DNA of 64,000 nucleotides, taken from the NCBI GenBank assembly GCA_024336345.1, contig JANFOG010000002.1, positions 434,001 to 498,000 on the forward strand. The letters are read 5' to 3'. A program made the translations under genes and the position numbers. The notes below the pieces were generated by a model. The model worked only from the letters and a program-made list of their open reading frames with translations. It made no database searches and was not told where the DNA came from. The DNA is from Mariannaea sp. PMI_226 (Eukaryota > Ascomycota > Sordariomycetes > Hypocreales > Nectriaceae). Shown here one piece after another: positions 10,546-22,853 of the stretch. Positions within the stretch are counted from its first letter, which is position 1. Every line of letters starts with the position of its first letter.

Positions 10546-13500
10546 TCCCAGCGTGCTATTATAGGCCGCCGACCATCAAAGTGACCGAAACGGTCAAGCG
10601 AGCCTATACGGTACGCTGCTGAGGGGGGGTGTTCAAATAGAAACAAAAGATATGGTGAAGAGGTTTGGAAAAAAGAAAGTTGAGACAGTTCGAGAGCAAC
10701 TGCCGCAAACCGGTCGACGAGGCGCGATGTCGCAGCCCAGTCAGTGCCGATAGCAGGAGCCAATTGCTCAAGGCCTTCCACAACTACAACTAACGGCCCA
10801 GGAGTCGCTTCCCAAACTCCAAATTTTCTCTTCTGTCGAACAACAGTCGATTCAGGATTACATCCCCATCCGCATCGATCAAGCAAATGAGGAACGACGA
10901 TCAGTGTCGAGTAGCGTCGAGCTCACCACACGCGCACGATTTCTCTCGTTCCTCAGCTCCTCACGGCGAACTGATGAGCAATATGGAAAACTAGGATTCC
11001 CCCTGGGAGGAAATTGGATCAAAGACAAAGAAATTGAGCTAGGGCAATGGGAGACAGAACCTCGAAGCGCGAGATCGTCGCAACCCTCAGGGGATATTCC
11101 GTGTTAATATTGCGTAGCTCGTTTACACACGGATCAAGCCCTGCCAGCCAGTCTGACGGGACCACTCTCGGGCTGATACACACCACATCGCCATCGCCAT
11201 AAAGCACATCTTAGCTTCTTTCCCGACCAAGTGCCAAAAAGAAAAAGCAAGGCACCGTGAGCTAGGAGCCCCAGTCTATAGGCTCCTGCATGCTTCAGGC
11301 CAGAGCACTGGCATTGTCCATTAGTGGTCGGATTTCACTCCCGTCGCAGTTACGGTGGCCACGCTGTGAGACCATGTCTCCAAGCCACCGTCGTTAGCGC
11401 GGGGCCCATCCAACTGCGTCGGTTCCAAGGCGAATGGGATCCCTGTCAGCTAAGCTCATCCTCCCCTGACCGCTTTGAATGAGGGGAGCTGGCTTGTTGC
11501 AGTGCAGTGGTGAGCTGGCAACGAGGCTTGAAGATCGGCCAGACCGGACAAAGACGATCGACCATCATACATGGAGCCATTGAAAATATCGATTGGCGCC
11601 TTGTACAAAGTACCCGGTATGGGATGTGATCTGCAAATGTCGTGATGAATTATGAGCAGCCATGAAATCCAGTGTGTAGAGAGACTGGGGTTTGCTTGAA
11701 GATCGTCTGGGATCTACGCATTACTGCACATTGGCTTCTGCTCTCATTACCAAGAACTGACCGTGCTCCGTACTCTGTACAGGCCCAGAATGACGACAAA
11801 GCTGTTCAAAAATCTCCACCGGGGAATACCACTACTGCAGACGCCCTCCGAAGCTAAGATCAGAGATGCTCTAACAAACATCCTCCACCCTGTTTGCTTT
11901 TGGGGGGGGTTTTCGCGCTGTCCAGCACAGTACCTTTGAACGAAAATCCAGACCTGCTCATCGAATGTTTCCTCGATTACAGTTTCAAGCGGCCTCGCAA
12001 CCTTTCGCCTCAATGCCCAATATCCAATGTGTCAGCTCTTGGATGAGTGGCTGTCGAGGATGCTGAGAATATACGCCGCCAGCCACTTCACTTCGGCATT
12101 TCCAGTATGAATGATTTGTCGGTCTAATCAGAACTTTGTTATTCCCTCCTGCATCATCCCACATCGTCACACATCGTTGGCCGCATTGAGTAAATAATCA
12201 CGGCTCAGAGCCAGCTGACTTTGTAAACAAAGCACAGTAATCATCCAAAGAAATACCGACTTCAGGCTACCTCAGACTACATATATCCAGAATTTCGTCA
12301 TACAAACACAAACCCCACCCGGCCTCACCCTTCCCATCCAACAAATTCACTCTTCTAGCTTTCAGAACAAGGCCTGTCGCTGTCGACGTGACATTGGATC
12401 TACCAAGTCCTTTCCGATGGTCGGTGCGGCGGGTCCTCCAACTGCTGAGATTGTGAACTTATTAGTCCTCATCGACAAGGATACACGTTTGCCAGCCGCG
12501 TCCTTTAGGATTCGCCAATGCATGATCGATGTTGTTTTGGGGGTATAACTGCACATGCATGCAAACCCGGACCGCTCTGGATCCAAGCAACCAAATGTCT
12601 CTCTCCTCTTTCTTACTGATCCGGATAATCGAGTGCATCTTGTCTGGAGTCAGATTTTTTTCACTGTGCTTACTTTGACGAATCCAATCACGTCTTTAAT
12701 TTCTCCTAAAAAGCTAGTCCACGGGCAGATGCCTTGAGTAGGCTGGCCAAGTGGCCCAACGCTCAGAACCAATCTTAGACCAGCTGCCAGCTCAACTAAC
12801 ATTAGTTGGATCCATTGGCTGCCAAGAGACCCGACTATTGATTCTGGCAGATTGCCCGCTATGAATGCAACTTCAGATTAGTCTGCTCAGATTCTAAAGT
12901 CCAGTAATATTCCGCCCTCCGCTGATAGCCTGCGTCCTTGCAAGGTGCTTGCAACCTCAATAGGCTTCTTCAAGACAAAGTCAGCTTGGACAGAGGAAAG
13001 CACTGCAGCCAGCAGAATGTCTTACAGGTATAGGCACCGGAAGCTGGGCAGTTTACCCACTTATCGGACTCAGGCATAGGCCGAATGTGAAGTCATCGCG
13101 ATCATTCTGGCGTCAAAGGTGTGTCTCGTATTCCGTGGCCTGCCACAGTGCGCGATGTGACTCTTTGAGAACTTGGCAATGCGAAAGCTCCCTTGCCAAC
13201 TTCAGCCCTGCAACAACGATTACTCAGTCTGTTACCTATTGGACACTTGTCTTATCGGCGCCGTTACATAACAGTTAGCATCAGTTCGCGCCGGTCTTGT
13301 TTCACCACTAACCTCCACGATGCGCAATCCACAACCGTGCTCTCAAACTCCCTTCAAGCTTTCTTACACTTCCGACACACACCATTGACTCTTGAAAAAG
13401 TGCAACGGTCATCGGCCCACACTGCTCTGAAAAGAAAAGTTGTGAGACATGCCTTTCTGCGACCCCACTCTGACGGACCAGAACACTTTACGTACGGGCG

Positions 13501-14168
13501 TCTCTTTAGTGAAGTTAGTCATTGCGCCAAATTTATACCTAAGCATGGAAGAACAAGTACATCAGCGGGTGAATGACGCCGGTGTACCAACATCTTTTCA
13601 ATGCCATGATTTCCAGTTTAGTATTTCTTTTGCACGCTTCCTTATGATACTGAGGCACAGATAAACTCGGGAAAGGAGAATCAGCTGTCTCGCTGTCCCA
13701 TGAGCAATCAGTTCATACTTCGCTGTTCTGATCATCATACACTCGAAACCCCGGTGATTATTTGCTTCCTACGACATCATCGGATATCGACCATGCCAGT
13801 GGCACCAGAGAGAGTATTCAGAACTGAAGGTAGTTCCACATTTGAAGTAATGTGCTTTTCGATATGCAGCTGCTAAAAAAAACTTTCAAATTCTGATCTT
13901 CTTTATACACGCACGTAAATGAACACTGCCAAGTCCCATAGTAATTCGGTGTGGCCAGTTTTTGATACCACGTCCCAATTAGGATATGAGCTTAGGAGCT
14001 CGAGGAGGGAGCTTAGTGGTCACCTGACCGCCACCCTTCACCGAACCTCACCTTGAAACCCCACCGAGAGTTGTACCTTGATTCCAGGATGGGTGAGTGT
14101 ACGTTAGGGAGCTTCACGTGTTGCCGCCTCGTTGAGCTCTCCCAACAACCAGTGTCACTACCACTACA
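10546..14168. other. Gene-free intergenic region, divergent promoters
   Basis: Separates the divergent DUF8004 (-) and dynactin p62 (+) genes by 3.6 kb. A minus-strand ORF of 124 codons (10886-10512) overlaps the DUF8004 start in another frame. One CTCCGTAC motif lies at 11766-11773. The short ORFs from 11.6 to 13.7 kb show no recognisable protein. Confidence 0.6.
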
Positions 14169-15904
14169 ATGGCGCCCGTGATCCCCTACACGTACATTCA
14201 ATGTCCCTGCTCCGACATATCAGCAGTTGAACTCACAACCAGCACGGATTCGCTCGAAACCGCCGAGAACGAGGAACGCACCTTCAATCCTCGTGCCCCT
14301 CGATCAAATTACAGCTTCTATCCACTCGAACACCTCCTCTACTGTGAAGACTGCCAACAAATCCGATGTCCACGGTGTGTCAATGAAGAAATTGTCACAT
14401 ATTACTGCCCGCACTGCCTTTTCGAAGTTCCCAGCAGCAACGTCAGGAGTGAGGGTAACAGGTATTGACCAACTTTACAACATTACTCGTTCTGCTTGCG
14501 CTCTGACGATTGGATTCTTGTAGATGTACTAGAAGTTGTTTCCAGTGCCCGATCTGTATCGCCCCCCTCCAATCAGTCTCTCTAGGTCCGACACAGGATG
14601 CCAGCCATCTCACGGCTGAAGGTACCCTGAACCACACATACAGCCTCTTCTGTCCCTACTGTAACTGGAATTCAACCAATGTTGGTATCGAATTCGATCG
14701 ACCAAGTGGCATATACTCGCAACTAGCCAAGATAAAAAATGGCGGTGAACGAAAGCTCACTACGAAAGAACTCAAAGAGAGGCGGAAGGAGAATCCTGAC
14801 GAGCCCCCGATCCCCGATGACCAACTCGACGCAGACCTACAGTTTTCGAGCCTGAAATCGTTCTACCAGACACAGCTTGCGAATACGAATGCTTCATTTA
14901 GCAGTATGCCATTTGACAACGTTGGTTTCTCGTCTCCCGCCGCGCTCTCCCGCATCATGTCACTGTATACTGGCCATGGCCATGCAGGGCGTAAACGGCA
15001 AGGGCCATCTGATGTTATGCGAGAGGCTTTGACGACAGAGGAGGGACTGAAGGTCGCCGACCTAGACGAGTCAACATCCGTCAAACAGCTGCAACAAACT
15101 AGCTGGGATGAGGTAACATCCACACAACAAAATATGGAACAAGCAGACCCTGTTCGATTCCAAGATCAACTACGCCCTATACCCTACCTTCTCCGAACGA
15201 AACGGTCCAAGCGATGTTCTGTTTGTCGACATATCATCTCCAAACCCGAGAATAAAGTGCAATCCACTCGCTTCAAAATCCGTCTCGTCGCCAAATCCTA
15301 TATACCTAATATCACGATCCGTCCTGTAAACCCAACAGCTCTTCCCGTACCCACGACATCTAGACCACAGATCCAAGAAGAAGCATTACTTGAACCTCAT
15401 AAGACCTACCACTACATTCTTACGTTCAAGAACCCCCTTTTCGACAACATCAAAGTAAGCCTTGCAACTCCATATACTACGCCTGGTAGATTTTCGAGCA
15501 AGGTCACAGTCTTGTGTCCTCAATTTGAGGTAGACGCAAACACAGACATGTGGGATGATGCTCTCAAAGACGACGAACGAGACCGAAGGCGCAAGGGCGA
15601 AGACGGCAGCAATCAGCTCGAAGCTGGCAAGATCTGGGAGCGTGGCCGAAATTGGGTGAGTATCATATTGGAGGTTGTCCCATCCTCACTACGCATTGGT
15701 GATCTCGCTCCCGATCAAGAGGACAGGAGCCCCTTGAAGGAGGATGAAGACATTTTGGAGATACCAATGTTTGTAAGGATGGAGTGGGAGGCAGACGCGC
15801 AACAGGATGTTGGCAGTGCCTTGGGCAAGGACAAGGAAGGCAAGGAGAAGAGGGAACTGGCATATTGGTGTGTACTAGGCGTTGGGCGCATCAGGAAAGA
15901 CTAG
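14169..15904 (+). CDS. Dynactin subunit 4 (p62)
   Basis: The exons are 14169-14461 and 14524-15904, giving 557 aa. The 62-nt intron joins SEGN-R to CTRSCFQCPIC in frame. It is the p62 subunit of dynactin, the dynein cofactor that carries cargo along microtubules; p62 sits at the pointed end of the Arp1 filament. The family signature is clear. The N terminus has QCPCSD, then a zinc-binding cluster with the pairs CEDC, CPRC, YCPHC, CFQCPIC and FCPYCNW. Further along (about 15202-15245) is another pair, CSVCRHII. The remainder is a beta-rich region with an acidic C terminus. The Neurospora homologue is ro-2, a ropy mutant gene, as I recall. The length is normal for a fungal p62. It is convergent with the eS7 gene, 246 bp away. 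Confidence 0.93.
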
Positions 15905-16150
15905 ACATTTTCAACATCAAAAGTGTTACAAGCGCACATGGCATATCAGGCAAATAGACGTTACACAAGAAGGGACACGAGTATGGACGAGAAGTGTTTG
16001 AGTTGTCTTATCTTGTCAAATCATGAAGCAGCTTGTACCTTTTATCAAGCTACGCTCTTAATAGACGCCGAGCCCCTTTTTTGAGCAACCAAACGATATG
16101 AAATAGCACTCCCAGCCCTGAAATTATTCATCACACATCCATTTTCCAAT

Positions 16151-17082
16151 TTAGTACTCAGCAGAGCTGGACTGGGGGAACTCGAAGTGGACGTTGCGGC
16201 CGGTGAGGCGGCGGTAGACCTCAGAGTAGGTGTCCAGGCGGTAGTCAACACCGCCACGCTCCTTCTCGTCAAGGATGACCTTGAGGGTCTTGGAGCCGTC
16301 CTCCTTGGTGCGGGTGCGCTTGCCGACGATCTCAACGGGGTAGGTGAGATCCTCGAGGATAGCGTCGTGGACAGCAGTGAGGGTTCGCGAACGGGGACGC
16401 TTCTGCTTCTGGTTGTTGCGCGAGCGGGCGGAGCGCTTGGGGCGGGGCAGAATGCGGCGCGAAGCGAGGATGAGGACGTGGCGGTCAGAGAACTTCTTCT
16501 CGAGCTCACGGGTCAGGCTAGTGTTGTATGTTAGGATACCATGTTCTTTTTCTTCTCTGTTCAGGTTTTGTTAAAACTTACCGCTGCTGAACGCGGTGGA
16601 AGCCCTGCAGGGAAGGGACGGGGACAAAGATGACAACAGCCTTCTTGCCGTGGCCAACCTCGATCTATTCAAGATCCAAAGTCAGCATGCGAGCTCCAGG
16701 ACAAAACCTTGGACCGCTTCCCGTCCTGTTCCACAGAAGTCAATGATACTCCGGCTGGCACGCCCGCGCCCCCGGCGACACAGTTGAGAAATTATCAATT
16801 CTCTCGAATCAATCAATTGTGGCACATCGGGGAGGCGAAGTGGTGGCCATTGCAAATAGCTTTGGGAACAGGATATCGAAGAACCTAGTCGTCGGAAGGT
16901 AAAGTTCACGGTGTTCTCACCTCGCGGGCAGAGACGAACTGCAGAGGTCGGAGAGCGACCTTGAGATCGGCAGTGTTGGTCTCGAGATCGTAGAGAGCCT
17001 GAGCAATGTTCTGCTCGAGCTCAGAGGCGTTTTGCCGCGAAGGGCTGTTGGGGGCGATCTTGTTCAGGGCCTGGGCGCTCAT
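16151..17082 (-). CDS. rps7: 40S ribosomal protein eS7 (RPS7)
   Basis: On the minus strand the exons are 17082-16921, 16664-16582 and 16517-16151, giving 203 aa, the usual length. The introns are 256 and 64 nt and keep frame: [20 protein letters not shown] and [17 protein letters not shown]. eS7 is a component of the small subunit needed for 18S rRNA maturation. Recognised blocks are [34 protein letters not shown] and the C-terminal VYRRLTGR followed by VHFEFP. The start at MSAQALNKI fits other fungal eS7 proteins. The in-frame ATG 25 codons upstream (17157) would add a non-conserved extension, so I rejected it. A long first intron near the 5' end is common in fungal ribosomal protein genes. 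Confidence 0.96.
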
Positions 17083-17776
17083 TTTGACGGTGGTGCACAA
17101 CGGGGTTGACAGAGATGGTTGTGATGGAGGCTCGCTCAGAAGTTTTGAGTATTTCATGGATGGGTCGCTAAATTGGGGTTTTCAAACCCTTTGATTCTGT
17201 GGGTTGGTCTGTGCGCATTTAATTGTGCCTTTTCGGCCTCAGGCATAATTTCAATTCACTAGTTTGTGCTCACCAGATCTCACCTTGGATTTTTCGGTGT
17301 GATACCGAGAGACTCCTCTTGAAACTCCACCTTGCCCCACTTAACTGACCTGCAAGTCATTCTGGCAGGGCCGACTTACACCTCAACAGTGTGCTATCAC
17401 CGTGCCGTATTTACGTGTTCCTGTCGTTCCGTTGATTTTTTTAAACACTGAAGTTCCTAGATAGCATTGAGTCCTCACTTAATATAATGGCACTTGCCTC
17501 TCGTTCTCTCTGTGGCATCCCTCGTTGTGTCATTGCCGCATGTTCCTTGACAGCAACTGGCCACAGGAAGGAGCACTCGAAGGAGTGCGGTAACAATCTT
17601 TCCACCTAGCCAATGGATGCTCCTTCCCTCAATTATGGCAATCTAATTACTTCTGTCTTTTCTGTCCTCCTCTCGAATTTCTTCCTTCATGTCATGGACC
17701 CCATCTCTCCCTCGGCACACTGGGCACTGCATACTCACTATAGTTCAGCCTCCGCCCAGTCCTTTCCTTAGGCACC
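17083..17776. promoter_or_regulatory. Divergent promoter region, eS7 / WSC gene
   Basis: 694 bp shared between two divergent genes. CT-rich stretches lie near 17490-17720. I see no additional gene. Confidence 0.55.
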
Positions 17777-18818
17777 ATGTTTCTCATTCTCATTATTGCC
17801 GTCTTAGGCATCGCCTTCGCCTTGCCACAAGCTTCTTATGGCAGTGAATCCTTTGCCTACTGGGGGTGTGGCTCAGTCAATCCCTCTGGTTTTGGGGAAC
17901 CAATCAGATTGCCCCCTGGTCAACTCAACCCAGATGTCTGCAAAAGCTCTTGCACAGGTTACTTGTTTGCCGCTGTATCTCCCGAGTTTGTAGCCCCCAG
18001 CATATACTCGAGGTCTTGCTAACTTATTGATAGCGCGTGCCGATGCGGAGATGACCCAAAAGCCATCATCGCCCTTGACGAGAAGAAATGCGACAATCCT
18101 TGCAACATGGATCCAAACTCTCCGATATGTGGAGGCCTATGCCCTGATGAACCCCCCGAAATCTCCAACGTATTCATTATCAGTCCAGTTGTAATTCCAC
18201 TTCCAGTTTCAGAATCAGTTTCAACATCCAGCACCATTGGCAGCATCCCCCAGTCTCTTGAGAGTATGTCGCCCGTTGCCAGCGGGGCTACAGGAACGGT
18301 CTTTGCTGACAATTCGAGCAGCTGCGATCCCTGAGACGACAGTCACATCTATTCTACAGAGCTCTGCTACGTCTATTCCGGTACCTCCGCCAAGCTCAGT
18401 AGAGGTGACTTCAGTGATGCCAATCACAACTTCGCCGAGTCTCCTGGGACCCTCTTCACATTCGCCATCAGTGGTCCCAAATTCGGCTCCCTCAGTTGAT
18501 TCCACAATACCACAGGCTTCACTCTCCAATCCACCTTTAACTGTCCCAAACTCAGACTCATCAGGTGAGTCTTGGCAGGTGTTAAGCACTATATTAGTTA
18601 CTGACACTGTTCTTGGCACAGATCAGAGTATGCCTGAAGAAACAACTTTACCTGAGCTATCTTCATTGACCACCCTATGGACAGAGCCTTCGATTACGCC
18701 AATTCCTGGCGACCCTCCTTTGCCTTCTCAGATCACTACTTCTAGCTCCAACCAAATTGAATTTCGGTTCTTTACGGCATTCTGGGAAGTGCTGGTCATG
18801 GTGGCTTTGATATTGTAG
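17777..18818 (+). CDS. Secreted WSC domain protein, probably cell-surface anchored
   Basis: The exons are 17777-17985, 18034-18263 and 18322-18818, giving 311 aa. The first donor is the less common GTTTGT. Using it restores the WSC motif VSPDACRCGDDP across the join. A hydrophobic signal peptide covers residues 1-about 20. The WSC domain follows at about 25-115, starting YWGCGS and holding nine cysteines including CRCG, NPC and CGGLCP. WSC domains bind wall carbohydrate. The rest is a long Ser/Thr/Pro-rich stalk, probably O-mannosylated. It ends in a short hydrophobic tail (FFTAFWEVLVMVALIL), which could be a GPI signal or a weak membrane anchor. There is no cytoplasmic tail like that of yeast Wsc sensors, so a signalling role is doubtful. 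The intron between LES and TAIPETT is GTATGT…GAGCAG. Confidence 0.85.
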
Positions 18819-19419
18819 AGCTAAGATCTCAGGTACAAATCTTTGTTAAGATGATCCTGCTTTTTGGGGCAGAGGTTCAGAGAGGACTGCCGGTGGAGTG
18901 TTGTAGTGCTATTGACACACTTACATTGGTCGTTATTATGTATTTATTTTTAGTATGAGTGTGCCATGGAATTGTATTTCTTAACCAGTTCAGGTATTCT
19001 AAGAGCGTATGATTGTTAGTGTGTTATTAAACTCACTATCTACAACATCATAAATCACACGCTCTACTTATCATGGCCTAGGCTCCAACAAGAAAAAGGG
19101 AGAATAATGGTTTTAGAAGAAAAAAGATATTTTTTTTGAACATTTGATGAAAGAAAAACAGTTTACCACCCAATTCTACGAGGCTGATTAGAGATGCAAT
19201 GGGACTCTAGGGTAAGCTCACGTCATGTTTCAACGGAGGGCCCACAGGGAGCTTGGTGCGATTCTTGGTGGTTGAGGTGGCGGGGTAGTCACCTCGTACT
19301 TACAACCGACATCAACATCGGCCCAAGCGTCAGCGCTGTGCCCGTTCTTCATCTTGTTGTTGGAAGATCCGAACTACCCCATTTATCCAAGGGATCCGTG
19401 AATCGGAATTTATATCAAG
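18819..19419. other. Intergenic region, WSC gene to twinfilin
   Basis: 600 bp holding the WSC 3' flank, AT-rich around 18930-19170, and the twinfilin promoter. No gene seen. Confidence 0.55.
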
Positions 19420-20532
19420 ATGCAGTCAGGAATCTCAGGTAAAGCTCCATTTCCCCTTACGGGTCAGGCATAGGCAGCTAAAACAGCAGATAGCTTCGAA
19501 AGAGCTCCAGGCTCAGTTCAACTCCATGTTGTCCTCTCCCGACACCTTTGGACTTCTTGCGGCCATCGATAAGGAGTCCATGGTACCTGTCGCCACAATT
19601 CCCTCCTCATCCTCGTCCTTTGCCGGTAATCTTGCAAACCTCGAGCCCCATATTAAGCCAAACGTCGCTCTCTTCATTATCCTCCGCCGTTACGACTCGG
19701 TCCCCCGATTCTTGGCTGTCACCTACGTCCCCGATGAGGCGCCCGTCCGTCAGAAGATGCTCTTCGCATCTACCCGTTTGACTTTTGTCAGGGAACTGGG
19801 CTCCGAGCATTTCCGCGAGACCATATTTGCGACCATGGCCGCGGAGCTCACCGCCCATGGCTTTGAGAAGCATGATGCTCATTCCAAGCTTGATGCGCCC
19901 CTGACTGAGGAGGAGAAAACTCTGGGTGAGGTCAAGAGAGCTGAGCAGGAGGCTGGGTCAGGCACGGGGACAAGAGAGATTCACCTCAGCAAGAGCTTAG
20001 CGATGCCTGTGGCGGAGGACGCCATTGCTGCCCTCAAGGACATTGATGCCGGTAACCGCGCTGTGACTATGCTGGTAAGTCTAATCCAGAATGCGAATTT
20101 TCCATCTGAAGGATATCAAGCTGATTGAATATACAGAGAATCAATTCCGAGACAGAGGCAGTGGAGCTGGTTCCTGAATCACCAACACCAAGCACGATCG
20201 GAGAGTTGACACAAGTCATCTCGCCAACAGAGCCCCGCTTTACTTTCTACCGATTCACTCACACACACAACGGCGTGGAGCAGAGCCCCGTTCTCTTCTT
20301 CTACACCTGCCCTCTGACTCCTGGCGCGAGGTCGATCAAGAACAGGATGCTGTACCCATTGATGAAGCGGGCCGTTCTGACCGTAGCCGAACAAGAGGCC
20401 GGCCTCAAGACTGAGAAGCGATTCGAGGTGGAGGAACCTAGCGAGATCACGGAGCAGAGCGTCATGGAGGACTTGCATCCCAAGGTGACAGCCAGAACAG
20501 GCTTCAGCCGGCCCAAGCGACCCGGCCGATAG
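19420..20532 (+). CDS. twf1: Twinfilin, actin monomer-binding protein
   Basis: The exons are 19420-19438, 19494-20074 and 20137-20532, giving 331 aa. The first coding segment holds only six codons and one base (MQSGIS-A) and is joined by a GTAAAG…GATAG intron to SKELQAQFNSML. Starting at the ATG at 19526 instead would lose the conserved N terminus. Twinfilin sequesters ADP-actin monomers and caps barbed ends in cortical actin patches. Two ADF-homology domains are visible, at about 1-140 (with STFGLL-like SPDTFGLLAAIDKES) and about 185-310 (with FTFYRFTH and SIKNRMLYPLMKRAVL), separated by a Glu-rich linker. The basic tail FSRPKRPGR matches the family's C terminus, which binds capping protein. 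The length is normal. Confidence 0.93.
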
Positions 20533-21110
20533 ATCCTTTTAAAGTACTTTTCAAGATACCATAGCGCATTCAGACACCGACTTCATTATTTTACAGTTGC
20601 AAAACCATATTTTTCATAGAATCCGCAAACAGATGTAGACAAGAGTAACATACGATTGACAGTCCAAGATAGGTGCACCATGAAAGGGCATTGTGAATGA
20701 ATAGAGGCAAGCCTCGAGAGTGTTTGATATACAAGAAAAAAAGTTCAATTGCCCCAAAGGCTTCAAAATGCTGATGATAGATTTTTCCAAGATGCATGCG
20801 CAACGAGAATTCAATACGCCCTCCCACCCCATGCATGGTATCCTTGTCTAACCGTTTAGTCTCGATACACCCCCTCCCCTCCCTCGTTCTTCAGTCATCT
20901 AATAACACAGTTCCCAACTCTTCTCTTAGCTGCCTGTTCTAGATAGATGGCACGCTTCGAACGCTTTTCATGACCGATTTAACGCCTCCTGCTGTTCGAA
21001 AGCCAAAAACAACTACCGTCAAGGACGTACAAGGCTGGCATCAGCAATTGGCTGCCAGCCTTTCACTTTTCTCTGACGCCCTCATTTATGTCGCTCACAG
21101 AGTGTTTGGT
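20533..21110. other. Convergent 3' intergenic region, twinfilin / carrier
   Basis: 578 bp of 3' flanks. The small ORFs here have no recognisable product. Confidence 0.55.
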
Positions 21111-22381
21111 CTATTCCTCATACTTGCCTCCGAAAGCAGAAATGTTGGTCCTTTCTAGCTTATCCTTGAGGAACTCGTAGACGGTAAAGGTGACAGCCTG
21201 GCCGGGGGCGACACGCATGATACGGGGGGTGATGCCCTTGTAGAAAGCGTGGAATCCTTCTTGTCTAGAAAGGAGGAGAGATTGGTTAATATATGATGAA
21301 TCTATTATGCATAGATGAGGAACAAACTTACTTAAACATCTCCGCTGCGATTCGGGAGATTCTAGTCCAGGCGCTGGTACCGGGCTCAGCAGGTGTCTTT
21401 TGTAGTCGGGTCTTGATAGTGTCGATGGGGGCGTTGCTCAGAGGTCCCATGGCACCACTGACAAGGCCAATGAAGGTGGTCTGCCAGCTAGGAAGGTTCT
21501 GGCCCTCATACTGAGGCTGCCACGCCTTGAGCCACTCCTTGAAGTAGGTGTAGGCAGTGAAGTTGACGGCCTGGTTGGAACCCTGTCGCAGGGCAGTCAA
21601 ACTCACACCGCGGTACAAGGCGCCGAAGCCTTCCTCCTTGACGACGGTGTACAAGGCGTGGGCGGCGTTGCGGTACTTGGGGATATCGAGGGGGTCGGCC
21701 ATGGAGTGATGTTGGGCTTGGAGACGGATCTTGATGACTTCCATGGGTGTGACGACAGCGACGGCCTCGGTGACACCAGCGGCCAGACCTGCGACGAAGG
21801 TGGCCTGGCCTGACACCTTGCCCGACTGGTCGGCCAGGAGCTGCTTGTACCATTCGAAGGAGGTGAATCGGATGGCCATCTTGGGGACGATACCGGTCAA
21901 AACGGCACCCAGGCCCTTATACAGACCAAGTGGCGTCTCTTTGCGAACAATTGCAGCTCCGGTCTGGATGAAGCCGCGCTTTGGAGCGCCGGGCTGGCGC
22001 GCACGCTTGGAAAGCTGCATGCGGACCTTGATTGTGTCTTTTTAATTTTTATATATGTGTCAGCGGATTTTTCCATTGTTCGTTTAATTTTATGCTGTTT
22101 TTTTCTTTCTGCCATTGTGCATCGCAATGGTTGCGCAAATGTGAAGTAGATGGGAGCTTACCTAGAGGATGACACACGAGAGCCTCCATCATACCAGCGG
22201 CACCACCAGCTGTCGTACAAGTTAGTATTTACTGCGCATGATGATTTGGTATATTAAGATGAGTCGCAAAGCATTTCTAACGTTTGCGATGCTACCATTG
22301 AGGTCAATTGGGCCTCAACGTACCGACAAGGTTGGTGGCCGCCGAGGGAGGCTGCTTCTTCCCATCACCGTTGCGAGACAT
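21111..22381 (-). CDS. sfc1: Mitochondrial succinate/fumarate carrier
   Basis: On the minus strand the exons are 22381-22324, 22209-22162, 22037-21332 and 21264-21111, giving 321 aa. All three introns (114, 124 and 67 nt) keep frame. It is a mitochondrial carrier with the three repeats expected, each with a P-x-[DE]-x-x-[KR] signature: HPLDTIKVRMQ, TPMEVIKIRLQ and APIDTIKTRLQ. The closest known type is Sfc1/Acr1 of yeast (AcuL of Aspergillus), which imports succinate in exchange for fumarate so that acetate and fatty acids can feed gluconeogenesis through the glyoxylate cycle. The substrate rests on overall resemblance of blocks such as SVSLTALRQGSNQAVNF-like GVSLTALRQGSNQ. The start MSRNGDGKK is chosen because it is the first ATG upstream of the first helix. 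Carbon-source control is likely from the family, but I saw no defined site. Confidence 0.92.
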
Positions 22382-22743
22382 GGTGAGACCAGGTTTTCCG
22401 CCTTAGAAACACGACCCAAAAATGTATTGAAGTGTGTGTGAAAATGTAATTCCTAGTGGAGCTCTATTGCTCTATTTTATCCTTTCTCTCTTTTATGGTT
22501 CACCAGGGGAATATTTTCCTGAGTGCAATAACGCAATCCCTGAAGCGATTTGCGAAGTAGTCAGAGCTCGTATTGTGTATAGCTTTGTGGTGGTTTACAC
22601 GGAGGGGTGGGTAGGCCGAGGTATCGGAGGGGTTCGGAGATTCGAGGAAGATGGAGGGCTGGACAAGCTTGATTGTGAAGCTGGGAGGAGTGGAGAGTAA
22701 TAGCAGAAGAAGAATCAAAGGGGAGAAGCAGGAGAGGAGGAGA

Positions 22744-22761
22744 AGAGAGAGAGAGAGAGAG
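22744..22761 (+). repeat. (AG)n microsatellite
   Basis: Nine AG dinucleotides inside a longer purine tract upstream of the carrier gene. Read in the carrier's direction it is CT-rich promoter-like DNA. Confidence 0.85.
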
Positions 22762-22835
22762 CACTATTAAAAAAGAACAAGAAAGGACGAGAGGAAGGGA
22801 ATGGGGAAGGATTTTAAGAAGAAAGCGTAACTACA

Positions 22836-22853
22836 GGTACCTACCTACGTAGG
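22836..22853. repeat. Palindromic TACCTA/TAGG element
   Basis: GGTACCTACCTACGTAGG: GGTACC is itself palindromic and CCTACGTAGG is a perfect 10-bp palindrome. Similar TACCTA/TAGGTA runs recur elsewhere in gene-free parts of the window. Confidence 0.7.

Noticed and set aside
16045..16509. A 154-codon frame over the last eS7 exon
   Set aside because: It is the wrong frame of the eS7 gene; the correct frame gives the conserved ribosomal protein.
17080..17157. An upstream in-frame ATG that would extend eS7 by 25 residues
   Set aside because: The extension is not conserved in fungal eS7, and the protein of 203 aa from 17082 has the standard length.
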